From the IMG/VR virus record IMGVR_UViG_3300020188_000827, positions 1 to 22,443 of that record: a stretch of DNA of 22,443 nt; one strand, 5' to 3'. The stretch is from a virus. The position numbers and the translations under genes are program-made. Each line of letters starts with the position of its first letter. Within the stretch, counting starts at the first letter, position 1. Shown one piece after another: positions 20,064 through 22,443 of this stretch. Below the pieces are notes generated by a model that was not told where the DNA came from, made no database searches, and worked only from the letters and a program-made list of their open reading frames with translations.

Positions 20064-22443
20064 ATGGCAACAGCAATTCAAAGAAGAAGAGGTACCACTA
20101 GCCAACATAGTAGTTTTACTGGTTTGGCAGGTGAGATCACGATAGATACAGATTTAAATACCGTCATAGTTCATGATGGTTCAACAGCAGGTGGTTATAG
20201 ACTTGCAAAATATACTGAAGTACAAGCGGCGGCGGCAGGTGATATTACATCTGTTGTAGCAGGTTCTGGTTTAACAGGCGGTACTACAAGTGGTGACGCA
20301 ACTATAGCCATAGATTACGAAAACCTTTCAGGTAACTTGGTTCCAAGTGCAAACAACACTTACAGTTTAGGTACAGCAAGTAATGTTTGGAAAGATGTTT
20401 TTGTTGGACCAGGATCATTATATGTTAACGGACAACAAGTAATTTCAGATAACTCAGGTACTATTCAAATTAGTGCAGATGCAGGACAAAACATTAGTAT
20501 TGTAACATCTGGTGCAGGTAGTGTTGAACTTACATCAGGTTCTGGTGTAATTGAAATGAAATCTAATGTACAAATGACATCAGGAAAAACAATTAGCACA
20601 GCAGGTGGCGGTGCTACCACACAAGGTGGTAATATTGATATGGATAGTAACAATATTAACAACTTGGATGATCCAGTTGTGGCGCAAGATGCGGCTACTA
20701 AGGCATACGTTGATGCACAACTTTTAACACAAGATAATACAGATGAAATAACAGAAGGTTCAACTAATCTTTACTTTACAAATGCAAGAGCAGATGCTAG
20801 AGTACAAGCGGCAATCGATACAGATACTGCTTTTGGTAGTGCTTCAGATTCTTTAGTACCATCACAGTTAGCAGTTAAAACATACGTTGATGCACAAGTT
20901 GATACAGTAGATGCTTTAAGTGAACTAAGTGGTGACACAGATGATGTTACTGAAGGTTCAACTAATTTATACTATACAGATGCTAGATCAAGAGCGGCAA
21001 TTAGTGTTACTGATTCAGGTGGCGATGGTTCTTTAGCATACAATAGTTCTACTGGTGTTATTACATATACAGGCCCAAGTGCTAGTGAAGTAAGAGCTCA
21101 CGTTAGTGCTGGTGACGGTTTAGATGTTAGCAGTGGTTCTTTCTCAGTAGACAATACTGTAGTAAGAACAAGCGGCACACAAACAATCGCAGGTGCTAAA
21201 ACATTTAGTGATGATGCAGTATTTAGTGGTAACTTAACTGTAAGTGGAACACAAACAATTTTAAATACAGAAACCTTAACTGTAGATGATAACTTAATCG
21301 TACTTAACAATAACGAGTCTGGAACCCCTAGCCAGAACGCAGGTATTGAAGTTGAACGTGGAACATCAGCAAATAAAACTTTAGTATGGAACGAAGGAAC
21401 AGATAAATGGTCTGTAGGTACTGAAACATTTGTTGCTGGAACATTTGAAGGTGATGTAACTGGTACAGTAAGTGATATTAGTAACCATGATACTGATGAT
21501 TTATCAGAAGGTTCAACTAATTTATATTACACAACCGCACGTTGGGATACCAAAATGGCGGCGGCTACTACTGATGATCTTACAGAAGGTTCAAACTTAT
21601 ATTATACTGATGCAAGAGCAGATGCTAGAATTAGTAATGCTATTGTTGATGAAGATAACATGGCATCAAATAGTGCCACACAAATACCTTCACAACAAAG
21701 TGTTAAAGCATACGTTGACTCACAAGTAGCAGGTAAAGATGCTTTAAGTGAACTAAGTGGTGATACTGATGATGTATCAGAAGGTTCAACTAACTTATAC
21801 TTTACAGATGCAAGAGCAAGAGCAGTTGTAAGCGGTAGTACAGGTGTTACATATAACAGTTCAACTGGTGCTATTAGTATAGGACAAGATGTTGGTACCA
21901 CAGATGATGTACAGTTTGGTAATGTAACAGCAGATTTAACTGGTGACGTAACAGGTCAAGTTAGCGACATAAGTAATCACCTTTTAGATGAAGATAACAT
22001 GGCATCCAATAGTGCAACTAAAGTTCCTTCACAACAAAGTGTTAAGGCATACGTTGATGCACAGGTTGATACAGCAGACTCTTTAGGTGAACTAAGTGGT
22101 GATACTGATGATATAACAGAAGGATCATCAAACTTATTCTTTACAAACGCAAGAGCAGATGCTAGAATTACAGCGGCATTAATTGACGAAGACGATATGT
22201 CATCAGATAGTGCTACTAGAATCCCTTCACAACAAAGTGTTAAGGCATATGTTGATTCACAAGTTGATACAGTAGATGCTTTAAGTGAACTAAGTGGTGA
22301 TACTGATGATGTATCAGAAGGTTCAACTAACTTATATTTCACAAACGCAAGAGCAGATGCAAGAGCAGATGCTAGATTTGATGTTAAACTAGCGGCGGCT
22401 GATACAGGCGACCTAAGTGAAGGTTCTAATTTATATTATACTG
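20064..22443 (+). CDS. Long repetitive fibre protein, 3' end beyond the window (793 codons visible)
   Basis: The frame opens at ATG 20064 after AGGGG and stays open to the window end, so it is missing from any stop-bounded ORF list. The N-terminus, MATAIQRRRGTTSQHSSFTG followed by EITIDTDLNTVIVHDGS, is the widespread fibre-attachment domain of the Mtd N-terminal type. A conserved marine-fibre module follows (TILNTETLTVDDNLIVLNNN, GTPSQNAGIEVERGTS, TLVWNEGTDKWSVG). Then come tandem units made of IPSQQSVKAYVDSQVDTVDA, LSELSGDTDDVSEGSTNLYF and TNARADAR. It is probably a long tail fibre or adsorption protein. Its receptor-binding tip is not in the window. It shares modules with the 1159-aa fibre, including a 29-nt identical stretch. 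Confidence 0.8.
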   Translation, partial: MATAIQRRRGTTSQHSSFTGLAGEITIDTDLNTVIVHDGSTAGGYRLAKYTEVQAAAAGDITSVVAGSGLTGGTTSGDATIAIDYENLSGNLVPSANNTYSLGTASNVWKDVFVGPGSLYVNGQQVISDNSGTIQISADAGQNISIVTSGAGSVELTSGSGVIEMKSNVQMTSGKTISTAGGGATTQGGNIDMDSNNINNLDDPVVAQDAATKAYVDAQLLTQDNTDEITEGSTNLYFTNARADARVQAAIDTDTAFGSASDSLVPSQLAVKTYVDAQVDTVDALSELSGDTDDVTEGSTNLYYTDARSRAAISVTDSGGDGSLAYNSSTGVITYTGPSASEVRAHVSAGDGLDVSSGSFSVDNTVVRTSGTQTIAGAKTFSDDAVFSGNLTVSGTQTILNTETLTVDDNLIVLNNNESGTPSQNAGIEVERGTSANKTLVWNEGTDKWSVGTETFVAGTFEGDVTGTVSDISNHDTDDLSEGSTNLYYTTARWDTKMAAATTDDLTEGSNLYYTDARADARISNAIVDEDNMASNSATQIPSQQSVKAYVDSQVAGKDALSELSGDTDDVSEGSTNLYFTDARARAVVSGSTGVTYNSSTGAISIGQDVGTTDDVQFGNVTADLTGDVTGQVSDISNHLLDEDNMASNSATKVPSQQSVKAYVDAQVDTADSLGELSGDTDDITEGSSNLFFTNARADARITAALIDEDDMSSDSATRIPSQQSVKAYVDSQVDTVDALSELSGDTDDVSEGSTNLYFTNARADARADARFDVKLAAADTGDLSEGSNLYYT
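21648..21986 (+). repeat. Fibre tandem repeat unit, copy A (with extra module)
   Basis: In-frame unit beginning DEDNMASNSATQIPSQQSVK. It includes the YVDSQ, LSELSGDTDD and NLYFTDARA elements plus an extra TYNSSTGAISIG module before the next unit. Positions 21737-21799 are identical to 22274-22336. Confidence 0.85.
21987..22184 (+). repeat. Fibre tandem repeat unit, copy B (66 aa)
   Basis: In-frame 198-nt unit from DEDNMASNSATKVPSQQSVK to ADARITAALI. It is the most diverged of the three consecutive copies in its middle part (DSLGELSGDTDDITEGSSN). Confidence 0.85.
22185..22373 (+). repeat. Fibre tandem repeat unit, copy C
   Basis: Begins DEDDMSSDSATRIPSQQSVK. It contains a 63-nt stretch identical to copy A and ends in a 12-nt tandem duplication (22347-22358 repeated at 22359-22370) giving ARADARAD in the protein. 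More units probably continue past the window. Confidence 0.85.

Noticed and set aside
21648-22443. Regularly spaced repeats resembling a CRISPR array.
   Set aside because: The repeats are in frame, long, diverged at codon level and lie within one open fibre gene; there are no unique spacers and no cas genes.
20064-22443. Diversity-generating retroelement target, because the fibre starts with an Mtd-type N-terminal domain.
   Set aside because: No reverse transcriptase, template repeat or adenine-biased variable repeat is visible. The domain is widely used for attachment in non-DGR fibres, and the C-terminus is not in the window.

Overview
The window is a piece of a lytic, tailed, T4-like (myovirus) phage genome. 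It carries the T4 morphogenesis block in its canonical order (portal gp20, small prohead proteins, protease gp21, scaffold gp22, major capsid gp23), the recombination pair gp47/gp46, and the hub protein gp26. The DNA is AT-rich, and late genes follow a GATAAATA box resembling the T4 late promoter TATAAATA. The long fibre genes have LTGGG, NLYYTDAR and YVDAQ modules of the kind common in marine T4-like phages. No bacterial housekeeping gene, tRNA, IS element or CRISPR array was seen. A marine host (SAR11-like alphaproteobacterium or cyanobacterium) is an inference; the sequence does not settle it.

Layout. (1) Positions 1-3623, plus strand, tightly overlapping replication/recombination genes: 3' part of gp47, a 39-codon ORF, a captured inorganic pyrophosphatase, gp46, and a GIY-YIG nuclease-like gene. 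(2) Positions 3621-4035, a GC-rich stretch without a convincing gene that folds on paper into a multi-domain RNA closed by a terminal helix; this is the best candidate for something undescribed. (3) Positions 4035-5289, a minus-strand island: promoter, gp26, a 65-codon gene and terminator hairpins. (4) Positions 5249-13960, plus-strand late genes: an 878-aa tape-measure-like virion protein, gp20, a small head protein, acidic gp67-like core protein, gp21, gp22, gp23, then a strong terminator. (5) Positions 13977-22443, four fibre or virion-appendage genes, the last running off the window; they share repeat modules and carry late promoters and one structured leader.

How the parts work together. 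gp46/gp47 form the Mre11/Rad50-type nuclease that processes DNA ends for recombination-dependent replication, and pyrophosphatase would remove PPi made by that synthesis. The portal, gp67-like protein, gp22 core and gp23 shell build the prohead, and gp21 then cleaves the core and trims gp23. gp26 and the 878-aa protein belong to tail/baseplate assembly, and the fibre genes to host adsorption.

A signal not tied to any one gene: by eye, the pentamer GCAGC and its complement GCTGC do not occur anywhere in the 22.4 kb, although GCGGC and GCCGC are frequent. Ala-Ala codon pairs are consistently written to avoid them. This looks like selection against a GCWGC recognition site.
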